This document shows, one piece after another, positions 36,510 through 44,181 of a stretch of DNA of 64,000 nt. The stretch spans positions 1-64,000 of the forward strand of contig JABTBR010000004.1 in assembly GCA_013284265.1 (NCBI GenBank), given 5' to 3'. The position numbers and the translations under genes are program-made. This DNA comes from Oxalobacteraceae bacterium (GTDB taxonomy: Bacteria; Pseudomonadota; Gammaproteobacteria; Burkholderiales; Burkholderiaceae_D). Every line of letters begins with the position of its first letter. The stretch's first letter is position 1. Under the pieces are notes generated by a model. That model had not been told where the DNA came from, did not search any database, and worked only from the letters and a program-made list of their open reading frames with translations.

Positions 36510-37819
36510 GGGCGCTCGGTGGAATACGTGGGAAAATTATCGGCGTCGGCGTCGGCGGACGCTTCAGCCGTTTGGGATAGCCGCTCGAGCAACAGTTCGC
36601 TGGCATGGTGTGCACTGATCAGACTGCCTTCCATCCAGCCGCAATGCGAGGTATAGGCGTCCGAGCAGGCGATGATGCCGTCCCGGTGCTGCAGGGCGGC
36701 CGGGTGCTCGGCTTCCGGCGCCAGGCAAAATTCGACGCCATGCGGCCAGTGCTGGTAAAAATGGTCCTTGATCGGCGGCAGCGGCTGTCCGTTCAGCGGC
36801 AGCACTTCTTCCAGATGGCGGCGCACCCGTTCCAGATAAATGTCTTCGCCTAATGCCAGGCTGTCTTGCCAATAGCTGGCGCTGCTGCTGTCGGTGTAGA
36901 ACAGCACATATTTATCGCCCTTGAAGTAGATTTTACGGAGCGGATTCTCGGCCATCAGCACTTTGTCGCTCAGTCCCAGCGCCTGCCACCAAGCCTCGTC
37001 GAAGCTCAGGAAGCCTTTGAACAAGGGCAGGGAGCCGTACTGGAAAGGACTCCAGGCGGCCGGGAAATCCAGGTTCAGGCGCTGCATGGCGGTGGGCGGG
37101 ATGGCCATGATCAGGTGGCGTGCCCGGTGCCGCAGCGTGTCGCCCTTGTGGTGGAAGGCGAGGATATGTTCGGCGCCGGACTTTTCAACGGACAGCAAAC
37201 GGTGTTCCAGCTGAAATTCCACGCCGGCGGCCTGTGCCTGGCGCTGCAGCTGGGCCAGCAGTTCGCCGTAGCCGCCGGTGGCATAGCGCCACTCGTTGCC
37301 GGCGTTGCCGGTAAAGTCCTGGGTCTCGGGGTGTTTCTTGATGATGTCGAAGGCCATGGGCGCCGAGACCATGGGCAGTAGCAAGGCGTCATAGCCGGTG
37401 GCCTTGATGATGCGGACGGCTTGGGCCGCGCCCAGGTATTGGCTGGCGAAATCGAGGAAGGAGTCATGCGGATGCTCTTTCAGCATCGCACTCAGGCTCA
37501 ATAGCGTCGCCTTCAGTTTCTCACGCATGCGGTCCTGGAACACCGCCTCGGTGAAAGGGTAGACCGCATGGGCCAGTCCGCTGCCCTGCATGAGTTGCTG
37601 GAACCGCGGATGGAGCTGCGGCGAGTAGCGCGCGGCGCCGAGCTCGGCGATTTCCCCGCCGGCTATTTTGCGCGAGCGGATACGGCCGCCCACCGCCGTG
37701 TTCAGGTCGAACACCCGGATGCGTAAATTCTCGCCGATGGCGGACTGGATCAAGCGGGCCGCGCACGTCAAGCCTGCGATACCGGCGCCCACTATGCAAA
37801 TGTCAGAATAATTCGTCAT
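36506..37819 (-). CDS. vioA: L-tryptophan oxidase VioA
   Basis: The 437-residue flavoenzyme oxidises L-tryptophan to its imine with release of hydrogen peroxide, the first violacein step. It begins SDICIVGAGIAGLTCAARL (FAD), followed by VGGRIRSRKIAGGEIAELGAARYSPQLHP. VioA-specific segments SLPLFKGFLSFDEAWW and NPLRKIYFKGDKYVLFYTD are present, with the flavin-facing ACSDAYTSHCGWMEGSLISA. It is about 20 residues longer than the 418-residue Chromobacterium protein because of a C-terminal tail rich in Ala, Asp and Ser. AAAGGG lies 8 bases before the ATG. It is first in the operon. Confidence 0.96.
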   Translation of the reverse strand: MTNYSDICIVGAGIAGLTCAARLIQSAIGENLRIRVFDLNTAVGGRIRSRKIAGGEIAELGAARYSPQLHPRFQQLMQGSGLAHAVYPFTEAVFQDRMREKLKATLLSLSAMLKEHPHDSFLDFASQYLGAAQAVRIIKATGYDALLLPMVSAPMAFDIIKKHPETQDFTGNAGNEWRYATGGYGELLAQLQRQAQAAGVEFQLEHRLLSVEKSGAEHILAFHHKGDTLRHRARHLIMAIPPTAMQRLNLDFPAAWSPFQYGSLPLFKGFLSFDEAWWQALGLSDKVLMAENPLRKIYFKGDKYVLFYTDSSSASYWQDSLALGEDIYLERVRRHLEEVLPLNGQPLPPIKDHFYQHWPHGVEFCLAPEAEHPAALQHRDGIIACSDAYTSHCGWMEGSLISAHHASELLLERLSQTAEASADADADNFPTYSTERP

Positions 37820-37868
37820 CCAGAATTCCCTTTAGCCTTTGAGTTAAATCAGAACTGTCGCTGAAAAA

Positions 37869-37896
37869 ATTATAGAAGTGGCAAGGTTACTGTAAA
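37869..37896 (-). promoter_or_regulatory. Sigma70 promoter of the violacein operon
   Basis: On the minus strand TTTACA (37891-37896) and TATAAT (37869-37874) are separated by 16 bases, a near-consensus promoter. The predicted start near 37862 leaves a leader of about 43 bases before vioA. A 7-bp inverted repeat (GAAGTGG at 37875-37881, CCACTTC at 37914-37920) flanks the -35 box and may be a regulator site or chance. I see no convincing lux-type box. The 120-base gap is shared with the divergent LysR gene. Confidence 0.8.
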
Positions 37897-37939
37897 GTCA
37901 TGATCTTGATAACCCACTTCAGCGGAACAGGATTTGTGC

Positions 37940-38878
37940 GTGATAAGAACAAATGACGTAATCAACCGGCTTTCCGATATGGCGATGTTTGTGCGTGTGA
38001 TTGACTCGGGCAGTTTCTCGGCGGCGGCGCGCACGGTCGGCAAAACGCCATCGGCGGTCAGCCGCCAGATCGCCCGGCTCGAGGCCAAGCTGGGCGTGCG
38101 GCTGCTGGTGCGCAGCACGCGCAAGCTGCAGTTGAGCGAGGTAGGGCAGGGGGTGTATGGGGCATGCTGCAAAATGCTGGCGGCGGCCCAGTCGGCCAGT
38201 GACGTGGTGGGCCAGTTCATGATGCGGCCGCATGGTCTGGTGCGTATCAGCGCGCCTGTGAGCTACGGCAAAGTCGTCATCAGCCCGCTGGTCGCCGCCT
38301 TCCTGGAGCGCCAGCCCGACGTCGACGTGCAACTGCTGCTGACCGACCGTCAGGTCGACTTGATCGACGATGACATCGACCTGGCGATCCGCATCGGGCA
38401 GGAGCCGCCGCTCGGTCTGGTGGCGCGCGCGCTCACGCCGGTGCGCCATGTGCTGTGCGCCTCGGCCGGCTATCTGGAGCGGATCGGTGCGCCGCCCACG
38501 CCGCAGGCGCTCGACAGCCATAGCTGCCTGTTCTTCGGCGAGCATGTCGACGACTGCAAATGGCAGTTGGTGCGCGGCGCCGAGCAGGTCAATGTAAAGG
38601 TGCGCGGGCGTTTCATCGTCAACCACAGCGAAGCGATGCTCGAAGCCGTCTGCGACGGCGCCGGCATCGGTTTTCTCCCCAGTTTTACGGCGGGCCGCGC
38701 CTTGCAGTGCCGGCGCGTCGTGCAACTATTCCCCGATTGGCAACTGGTTAGCGCCTACCACGGCACGGCCTGGCTGCTATCGCTGCCGAACCGCAATCTG
38801 CCGCCCAAGGTCAGGGTGCTGATCGATCATCTGAACGGTGCGCTGCGGCCGCAGCGCGAGCCGAGCGAAAACGTATGA
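37940..38878 (+). CDS. LysR-family regulator divergent from vioA
   Basis: The 312-residue protein has a classical LysR start (RLSDMAMFVRVIDSGSFSAAARTVGKTPSAVSRQIARLEAKLG) and a substrate-binding domain from about 90, with VRISAPVSYGKVVISPLVAAFLERQPDVDVQLLLTDRQVDLI. The initiation codon is uncertain: GTG 37940 keeps the whole helix-turn-helix, ATG 37979 trims its edge, and TTG 37934 is also possible. LysR regulators often control the divergent gene, so it is a candidate vio regulator, but nothing in the sequence proves this. The nearest relatives of this sequence type regulate small oxidoreductases. Confidence 0.88.
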   Translation: MIRTNDVINRLSDMAMFVRVIDSGSFSAAARTVGKTPSAVSRQIARLEAKLGVRLLVRSTRKLQLSEVGQGVYGACCKMLAAAQSASDVVGQFMMRPHGLVRISAPVSYGKVVISPLVAAFLERQPDVDVQLLLTDRQVDLIDDDIDLAIRIGQEPPLGLVARALTPVRHVLCASAGYLERIGAPPTPQALDSHSCLFFGEHVDDCKWQLVRGAEQVNVKVRGRFIVNHSEAMLEAVCDGAGIGFLPSFTAGRALQCRRVVQLFPDWQLVSAYHGTAWLLSLPNRNLPPKVRVLIDHLNGALRPQREPSENV

Positions 38879-39005
38879 CGGGGATTGCGGTCATGGCGCC
38901 AAGTGAAGGAAAATGCTCAGATGGCGGGCCGGCGGCGGGAGTTTAAACCCGCAGCGAAGAACCGGGTCTGATCTTGTTTAGTTCGCGGGCCGCCGGCCGC
39001 GACCT

Positions 39006-39072
39006 AAAACCCAAGGCAAAGAGCCGGGGTCAGACCCGTCGGGTCTGACCCCAGGGTTGCGCTGTGGGTTTT
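39006..39072. repeat. Intergenic palindromic repeat, copy 3 (short form)
   Basis: It has the same orientation and form as copy 1: AAAACCCAAGGC, then GGGGTCAGACCC/GGGTCTGACCCC around GTC, closed by GTGGGTTTT. One inner arm base pair is swapped relative to copy 1 (TCTGA/TCAGA exchanged) while pairing is kept. Just upstream (38925-39000) is a further GC-rich, partly symmetric stretch, GCGGGCCGCCGGCCGCG. Together they fill the gap between the LysR and GST genes. Confidence 0.85.
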
Positions 39073-39129
39073 ACACCCGCGGCATGCTGAAGGTGCAGGC
39101 GCATTCAACAACTATAGGAGCACACTCGA

Positions 39130-39810
39130 ATGATCACCTTGTACCACTGCGTCGCCGCGCGCTCCTTTCGGCCTTTGTGGGCGCTGGAAGAACTGGGACT
39201 GCACTACCAGCTGACGATGCTGGCCTTCCCGCCAAGAGTGACGGACAGAAGCTATCTGCAGCTCAATCCGCTGGGCACGGTGCCGCTGATGTGCGATGGC
39301 GCTGTGCGCATGACGGAATCGGCCGCCATCTGCCATTACCTGGGGGCGAAATACGGGCCGTCCGCCTTGGTCGTCAACCCGGACGAGCCGGACTACGGCG
39401 CCTTCCTGAACTGGCTGCAGTTTGGCGAGGCCACGCTGACATTTCCACAGACGCTGATTCTTCGCTACGAACGCTTCGAAACGCCTGAGCGCCGCCAACC
39501 GCAGGTCGCCGCTGACTACAAGCGCTGGTTCCTCGCCCGCTTGCGGACCTTGGCGCCGGTGCTATCACAGCAGAGCGGCGGCGGCATTTGCGCCGGGCGC
39601 TTTACGATGGCCGATATATCGGTGGGCTACGCGCTGCTGCTGGCCGAGTATCTTGGGATGGAGCCGGATTTCCCGGAACCGGTTCGAGACTACTGGCGGC
39701 AGTTGAAGCAGCGCGATGGCTACAGCCGGGCTTGTGCTGCGGAAATCGCGGCGGCAAGTGCGCAGGGGATCAGCACTATTCCTGCGCCATTGCAGGTGCA
39801 GGGGGCTTAG
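39130..39810 (+). CDS. Glutathione S-transferase family protein
   Basis: The 226-residue protein starts MITLYHCVAARSFRPLWALEELGL, a thioredoxin-fold N-terminal domain. NPLGTVPLMCDGAVRMTESAAICHYLGAKYG contains the cis-Pro and the TESAAI glutathione-binding turn. The helical C-terminal domain follows (FLNWLQFGEATLTFPQ, FTMADISVGYALLLAEYLG). It could conjugate or transfer glutathione to electrophiles; the substrate is unknown. The ATG is preceded by AGGAGCACACTCGA. It is a single gene, followed by IS-type sequence. Confidence 0.9.
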   Translation: MITLYHCVAARSFRPLWALEELGLHYQLTMLAFPPRVTDRSYLQLNPLGTVPLMCDGAVRMTESAAICHYLGAKYGPSALVVNPDEPDYGAFLNWLQFGEATLTFPQTLILRYERFETPERRQPQVAADYKRWFLARLRTLAPVLSQQSGGGICAGRFTMADISVGYALLLAEYLGMEPDFPEPVRDYWRQLKQRDGYSRACAAEIAAASAQGISTIPAPLQVQGA

Positions 39811-39838
39811 AAGCAAGCTGCCGGACGTGTCGATTGTT

Positions 39839-39886
39839 GGCGCCGATCTAATATTGACCCAAGGCGCCGATCCAAATATGACCCAG
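39839..39886. repeat. Two tandem 24-bp units like an IS21-family terminal array
   Basis: Two adjacent units each begin GGCGCCGAT and end with an ATTGACCCA or ATATGACCCA block, matching at about 20 of 24 positions. Repeated blocks containing TGACCCA next to GGCG-type spacers are a pattern I associate with ends of IS21-type elements. No transposase gene lies next to it, so it would be a relic end. It marks the left edge of the less GC-rich island. Confidence 0.55.
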
Positions 39887-39910
39887 GGCGGGACGCTGCA
39901 TTTTTTAGTA

Positions 39911-39936
39911 GCAGCTGTGGATAAGTGTACCAAATA
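39911..39936 (+). repeat. 26-bp direct repeat, left copy
   Basis: Contains TGTGGATAAGTGTAC and matches 24 of 26 bases of the copy at 44065-44090, in the same orientation. The two copies bracket the pirin to LysR cassette. Direct orientation fits two like-oriented element ends or a recombination site better than the inverted ends of one transposon. Confidence 0.8.
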
Positions 39937-39942
39937 TTGCGA

Positions 39943-40941
39943 CTAGCGAGACTCGAACCGGGACCTGTCTCTATCATGAACAGGGTCTTTGCTTGGCCAG
40001 CCCCATCCTCCGAATTGCGTTTGCCGATAATCTTCATATGCCTGACTAATTTCGTAGGTCGAATTCATCACGAAGGGACCATCTTGGATAAGCAGTTCGC
40101 CAATGGGCCTTCCCTGTAACATGAGAAGCTCGCTTACCTCTGAACCATTAATTAATTCCATCGGTTCGTCGCAAGACACCTCGACGGAGGTCAACGCGTC
40201 AACCTGATGCCCGCCCATCAACATGCCCTCGCCCATGAAGTAAAACAGCTGCCGACGTGTGCCACTCCCCGACGCCGGCGGCAACGTCCATTTGGCGTGA
40301 GGAGACAGTTTGATGGTCCAAATTGCCAAATCAGAGTTTGGCGCGGATGCCCAGGAATCGTTGGGTGGCGTTGGGGGAGACTGAGGAAACTCTTCGCCGG
40401 GACTCCCAACAATGCACCGAATTTCAACGCAGCCAATGTTGTCCTGAATTTGGTGGAGCGGAATAGTCTCGGCCCAGAGCATCTTGAAGTTCGGCGTCAC
40501 CATCTTGCTGCGGGCGGGCAGATTGAGCCATATCTGAAAAAGCTCAAGAGGATTCGGCGCTTCGCGGTTCAGTAGCGGAAACATTTCAGAATGATTGATA
40601 CCTCTTCCGGCAGTTAGCCACTGGACATCGCCCGCTGCATAGCGTGCGCTATTGCCCATCGAGTCAGCGTGGTCCACCACGCCCTTGCGCAGAATGGTGA
40701 TTGTCTCGAAGCCCCGGTGTGGATGCGCCGGAAAACCAGGAACTTTACGGCCGTAGTACATACTCCAATTGGCCGTACCGTCTGAATCACCGTCCATGGA
40801 GCTATTGGGGTGAGCCGTATCGGGCCCGAGGTCGTCGTTCCCGGATGGGTAGTTGTCCACGTGGTACGCGCAGATTAGGAAGGGGTCAATCGTTTTCCAT
40901 GGAGACCCAAGGGGTTCAATTTTTAGGATTGTGGAAGTCAT
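39943..40941 (-). CDS. Pirin family protein
   Basis: The 332-residue cupin protein has the pirin metal-site pattern PAHPHRGFETITIL (two His), followed by DVQWLTAGRGINHSEM (His and Glu). The C-terminal cupin lobe holds FYFMGEGMLMGGHQVDAL. It is longer than the usual 230-290 residues because of an insertion near 190-215 (SPPTPPNDSWASAPNSD). Pirins can act as quercetinases or redox sensors. MTSTILKIEPLG at 40941 is taken as start; an ATG nine bases upstream is equally weak in ribosome-binding sequence. Base composition is less GC-rich than neighbouring core genes. Confidence 0.88.
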   Translation of the reverse strand: MTSTILKIEPLGSPWKTIDPFLICAYHVDNYPSGNDDLGPDTAHPNSSMDGDSDGTANWSMYYGRKVPGFPAHPHRGFETITILRKGVVDHADSMGNSARYAAGDVQWLTAGRGINHSEMFPLLNREAPNPLELFQIWLNLPARSKMVTPNFKMLWAETIPLHQIQDNIGCVEIRCIVGSPGEEFPQSPPTPPNDSWASAPNSDLAIWTIKLSPHAKWTLPPASGSGTRRQLFYFMGEGMLMGGHQVDALTSVEVSCDEPMELINGSEVSELLMLQGRPIGELLIQDGPFVMNSTYEISQAYEDYRQTQFGGWGWPSKDPVHDRDRSRFESR

Positions 40942-41175
40942 TTTGAGCATTCGAAGGGCGCTTGCGCAGAGAATTGGCCGCAAGTTGATTTGAAGAAGTG
41001 GAGCTCGGCGCTTGCCTTTGTAGGCGTCCCATAGAGGTTCCGCCTGTCGACGTCTATGGGCATTGGTCGCTCGCGGAATCGCAAAAAGCGCTTTCCCGCG
41101 CCAACCGAGTCGTCAATGCCGCATTGAGATCGGTGGACAGGAGCCTCGATGCCCCAAGGCTCCTGTTGAGTAGCC

Positions 41176-41763
41176 TTACCCCAATTTAACCAGGTTCTGA
41201 AGGACCAACGGGCCGCCTTTTTCGAGCAAGACACCGCCTTCGTTAAGCTTGCCCAGCATGATGGGCGCGAAGCCGAGGTCCGCTACCAACTGGACAGCTG
41301 CTGCGGTAGCGTTGGCATCGTTGCCTGCGATGAACATGACGCGACGACCACTACCTTCGGCAGGCGGTGAAGCAAGGAGTTTTGCCGGCAATTGATTCAG
41401 CGTTTTGACTACGTTGGCGCCAGGGAATGCCGCTGCGACGATATCGCTTGAGGCTCTGCCCGCAAGCGCTTCTGGCGGCACACCGTAGGTGTTCATCGCA
41501 TCGACAATGGTCTTGCCAGCCCAATTCAAGGCTGCAGACGCTACTGACGTATGTGCGAGAAATGGCACTGCCAGAATGATGAAATCAGCCTTGATGGCAT
41601 CTTGCAGGCTTAATGCCGATACGTTGCTTCCAAGCTCGCCTGCGAGTTCGGCCAGAGAGTCCGGGCCACGGGTGTTGGCGATGCCAACTGGGATGCCATT
41701 GCGGGCGAATTGACGGGCCAATGCTGTACCAACGTTGCCGGAGCCGATGATGGAATAGCTCAT
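41176..41763 (-). CDS. NADPH-dependent F420-reductase-like NAD(P)-binding protein
   Basis: The 195-residue product begins MSYSIIGSGNVGTALARQFARNGIPVGIANTRG, a Rossmann dinucleotide fold of the F420_oxidored type. Then come ADFIILAVPFLAHTSV, the TIVDAMNTYG strand, and FPGANVVKTLNQLPAKLL, typical of this small family. Despite the family name, such proteins occur in bacteria without F420 and may reduce flavin or quinone substrates with NADPH. It lies in the cassette with pirin and azoreductase, 28 bases downstream of the latter, so it is probably co-transcribed with it. Confidence 0.85.
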   Translation of the reverse strand: MSYSIIGSGNVGTALARQFARNGIPVGIANTRGPDSLAELAGELGSNVSALSLQDAIKADFIILAVPFLAHTSVASAALNWAGKTIVDAMNTYGVPPEALAGRASSDIVAAAFPGANVVKTLNQLPAKLLASPPAEGSGRRVMFIAGNDANATAAAVQLVADLGFAPIMLGKLNEGGVLLEKGGPLVLQNLVKLG

Positions 41764-41791
41764 GATAGTTTCCTTAAAAATTATGAGATTT

Positions 41792-42400
41792 TTATGCAGG
41801 GATTGCTGCGATATCTTTCAATGCTTGGGATACGGCAGCGTCTTTTGCCTCAGGACCAAAGGCGATTCCTTCTGCGCGAACAACTGTCACGTCCGTGATC
41901 CCCAAGAAGGCCAACAGCCCGATGAGGTAGCTTTCTTGGTGTTCCAACGCTGCGGCGGGACTACCGGCCGAATAGACACCACCACGCGCCGACGCGATGA
42001 AAGCGCGCTTGTTCTTCAACATGCCCTCAGGGCCTGTCGACGTGTACTGAAAGGTTTTGCCGGCGATTGCGATGCGGTCGATCCACGCCTTCAGCGATGT
42101 AGGAATCGACAGGTTGTACATCGGTGCGCCGATTACGATGACATCGGCCGCGAACAGTTCATCCATGTAGGCATTGCCTTTAATGAGGTCTGCCATCATG
42201 GTAGCGTCATCCACAACGGCTCCCTGGAAAGCAGCCATGTGCGCGCCGGAAAGGTGCAAGGCCGGGTCGGACGCGAGGTCTCTCGAAACGATGGTGAGGT
42301 CCGGATACTGCGCATGATAGCGAGCGACGATACCGGCGGAGAGTTGGCGGCTCACGGAAGCGGCGCCAAGTACGCTGGAATCAAGATGAAGGATATGCAT
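41792..42400 (-). CDS. azoR: FMN-dependent NADH-azoreductase
   Basis: The 202-residue flavodoxin-like protein begins MHILHLDSSVLGAASVSRQLSAGIVARY, with the Ser-containing FMN phosphate loop. It continues with DVIVIGAPMYNLSIPTSLKAWIDRI, the MYN motif over the flavin, and ARGGVYS. It reduces quinones and azo compounds by two-electron transfer, guarding against electrophile stress. The length matches AzoR. It sits between the F420-reductase-like and YceI genes in one orientation, an operon likely under the divergent LysR. Confidence 0.93.
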   Translation of the reverse strand: MHILHLDSSVLGAASVSRQLSAGIVARYHAQYPDLTIVSRDLASDPALHLSGAHMAAFQGAVVDDATMMADLIKGNAYMDELFAADVIVIGAPMYNLSIPTSLKAWIDRIAIAGKTFQYTSTGPEGMLKNKRAFIASARGGVYSAGSPAAALEHQESYLIGLLAFLGITDVTVVRAEGIAFGPEAKDAAVSQALKDIAAIPA

Positions 42401-42439
42401 AGTTTGCCTCGGGTTTAGGTAAATAATTTATCGAATGGA

Positions 42440-43015
42440 TTACTGTTTGACAGCTTCGACTTGCACTGCGAGCTTCACACTGTCGGGGATGCCCATGTCT
42501 ACACCCCAACCCATGCCCCATTGGCTGCGCTGGATAGTGGTTTCGAAATCGCCACCGCACACTTCGCGCTTGAGCATGGGGTTTATGTAGCAGTTGAAGT
42601 TGCTCGACTTCAGGATCACCGGACGAGTTTTTCCCAAGAGGGTAAGTTGCCCGATGACTTCGCTGACTTTATCGCCTGAAAAGCTGAAATTATTTGCAAC
42701 AAACTTCGCCTCTGGGAACTTGGCGGAATCGAAAAAGTTGTCGCTTTGCAGATGCTTATCGAATGGCACCGTGCCGGTGTTGATGGATGCGGTCTCGAGT
42801 GTCAACTCGACCTTGCCCGTTTTTTCTGTCTTGTCGAGGATGATGGTCCCTTGCTTCTTGTCGAAACGACCGCGATTCGTCGATGTCCCAAAGTGCGGGA
42901 CTTCGAAAGTCACGAAGGTATGTGTTGGGTCAATCGCGTAGGTCGCCACCTCGGCATGAGCGGTGCCGAGTAGAGCCGAGCTGGCCAGAGCGGCAGCGAT
43001 AAGAGTAGTACGCAT
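42440..43015 (-). CDS. YceI-family periplasmic lipid-binding protein
   Basis: The 191-residue product has a signal peptide (RTTLIAAALASSALLGTAHA) and the YceI lipocalin-like fold: YAIDPTHTFVTFEVPHFGTSTNRGRFDKKQGTIILD, then FPEAKFVANNFSFSGDKVSEVIGQLTLLGKTRPV. These bind isoprenoid-type lipids in the periplasm. Two cysteines (NCYINPMLKREVC) may pair. Start 43015 is fixed by the signal peptide and the AAGGAGA site upstream; readings 21 codons longer are not supported. It is first gene of the minus-strand cassette, 131 bases from the divergent LysR. Confidence 0.93.
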   Translation of the reverse strand: MRTTLIAAALASSALLGTAHAEVATYAIDPTHTFVTFEVPHFGTSTNRGRFDKKQGTIILDKTEKTGKVELTLETASINTGTVPFDKHLQSDNFFDSAKFPEAKFVANNFSFSGDKVSEVIGQLTLLGKTRPVILKSSNFNCYINPMLKREVCGGDFETTIQRSQWGMGWGVDMGIPDSVKLAVQVEAVKQ

Positions 43016-43146
43016 GAAAATCTCCTTTGGAAAGTGATAGGGAACGGGGTTTGCAATGAGACTCATGATGCGCGGCATTGGGAGATTGGAAAAGATGATA
43101 TATTGAGATGTGAACCATCTATTTTTGGGATGGATTGGGAGTGGCT

Positions 43147-44091
43147 ATGCTGGATGGTGTGTCGTTGGACCAACTTAGAACCTTTATCGCTGCTGTGGAT
43201 GAAGGCAGTTTTTCGGCGGCAGCCAGGAAGCTAAACCGGGTCCAGTCTGCGGTTAGCGGCTGGGTCAGCTCTCTGGAGGAGCAGATCGGAGTGGTGCTGT
43301 TCGACCGCTCTGGTCGGTTCCCGAAACTAACCGCCGAAGGCGTTCTGTTATTGGCCGATGCTCGCCACATCGTTTCGGGAGTGAATACGCTAAAGGCCAG
43401 GGCTAAATTGATGGCGGCTGGGCTTGAAGCTGAGCTCTCTGTTGTTGTGGACGTCTTCTTTCCGACCTATGCCGTCAGTGCGACCGTGAAAGCATTTGCG
43501 GAAAAGTTTCCATTCACGCCGCTGCGGCTTTTTGTAGAAGGACTTGGAGCCGGCTATCAGCCTATCCTGGACGGACGCTGCAGTCTCGGTATTTTGGGCG
43601 CACTTCCTGGCGTATTTCCCTCACTTGTCAGTGAACGGTTAGGGGAAATACCTCTAGTCGTCGTCGCCTCGAAAGAGCATCCTCTTGCACAGTTCAGTGG
43701 ACGCATTCCTAAGTCCGAGCTTGCAAAGTATGTGCAATTAGTATTGACGGACAGGTCAGAGCTATCGGCGGGGCGAGACTATGGTGTGATGTCGCTGGCC
43801 ACCTGGAGATTGGCGGACCTTTCGACCAAATACGCTTTTCTGAAGGACTCCGTGGGGTGGGGCAGCATGCCGCTTCACTTAGTAGAGCAAGACATAGATA
43901 TCGGGGCATTGATCGTGTTGGAAGTAGACGACATGCCACGTTCCGGCTATCCATTGGCAATGTCCGCTGTCCATCAAGCAGCTGCTCCTCCAGGGCCTGC
44001 AGGACGGTGGTTTATTGACCATCTTAAGGGCTGGTCAGCAGGACAGTCGCCGAGTTTTGAAACAGCAGTTGTGGATAAGTGTACAAAATAA
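43147..44091 (+). CDS. LysR-family regulator of the redox cassette
   Basis: The 314-residue LysR protein has the helix-turn-helix LDQLRTFIAAVDEGSFSAAARKLNRVQSAVSGWVSSLEEQIG and a ligand domain from about 92. It is divergent from yceI, so control of yceI-azoR-F420-like-pirin is probable by arrangement. The final residues (AVVDKCTK) are encoded by the right copy of the 26-bp direct repeat, so the natural C-terminus may have been replaced when the element inserted. Start MLDGVSL at 43147 is preferred; a GTG four codons earlier is possible. It is less GC-rich than the core genes. Confidence 0.88.
   Translation: MLDGVSLDQLRTFIAAVDEGSFSAAARKLNRVQSAVSGWVSSLEEQIGVVLFDRSGRFPKLTAEGVLLLADARHIVSGVNTLKARAKLMAAGLEAELSVVVDVFFPTYAVSATVKAFAEKFPFTPLRLFVEGLGAGYQPILDGRCSLGILGALPGVFPSLVSERLGEIPLVVVASKEHPLAQFSGRIPKSELAKYVQLVLTDRSELSAGRDYGVMSLATWRLADLSTKYAFLKDSVGWGSMPLHLVEQDIDIGALIVLEVDDMPRSGYPLAMSAVHQAAAPPGPAGRWFIDHLKGWSAGQSPSFETAVVDKCTK
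44065..44090 (+). repeat. 26-bp direct repeat, right copy
   Basis: It agrees with the copy at 39911-39936 at 24 of 26 bases. It overlaps the last codons and stop of the LysR gene. Downstream come a hairpin and an IS21 transposase fragment. Confidence 0.8.
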
Positions 44092-44095
44092 CAAA

Positions 44096-44133
44096 GGGCA
44101 ATTCGCGCGGGGCGAAGCCATAGCGAATTGCCC
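44096..44133 (+). terminator. Perfect 11-bp inverted repeat, possible terminator
   Basis: GGGCAATTCGC, a 16-base GC-rich loop, then GCGAATTGCCC followed by TCCCTTT. The T-run is short and interrupted, so it may be a weak terminator for the LysR gene or a structural part of the inserted element. Confidence 0.5.
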
Positions 44134-44181
44134 TCCCTTTACTGCGCCGCAGTTATTTATATAAACGATTTGTACCATTAC

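Noticed and set aside
37820-37939. lux-type quorum-sensing box in front of vioA
   Set aside because: No palindrome of the usual 18-20 base lux form is present; only a short 7-bp inverted repeat with a 32-base gap.
39943-40110. tRNA-like or attachment-site sequence at the pirin 3' end
   Set aside because: No cloverleaf can be drawn, and the frame is well explained by the pirin C-terminus.
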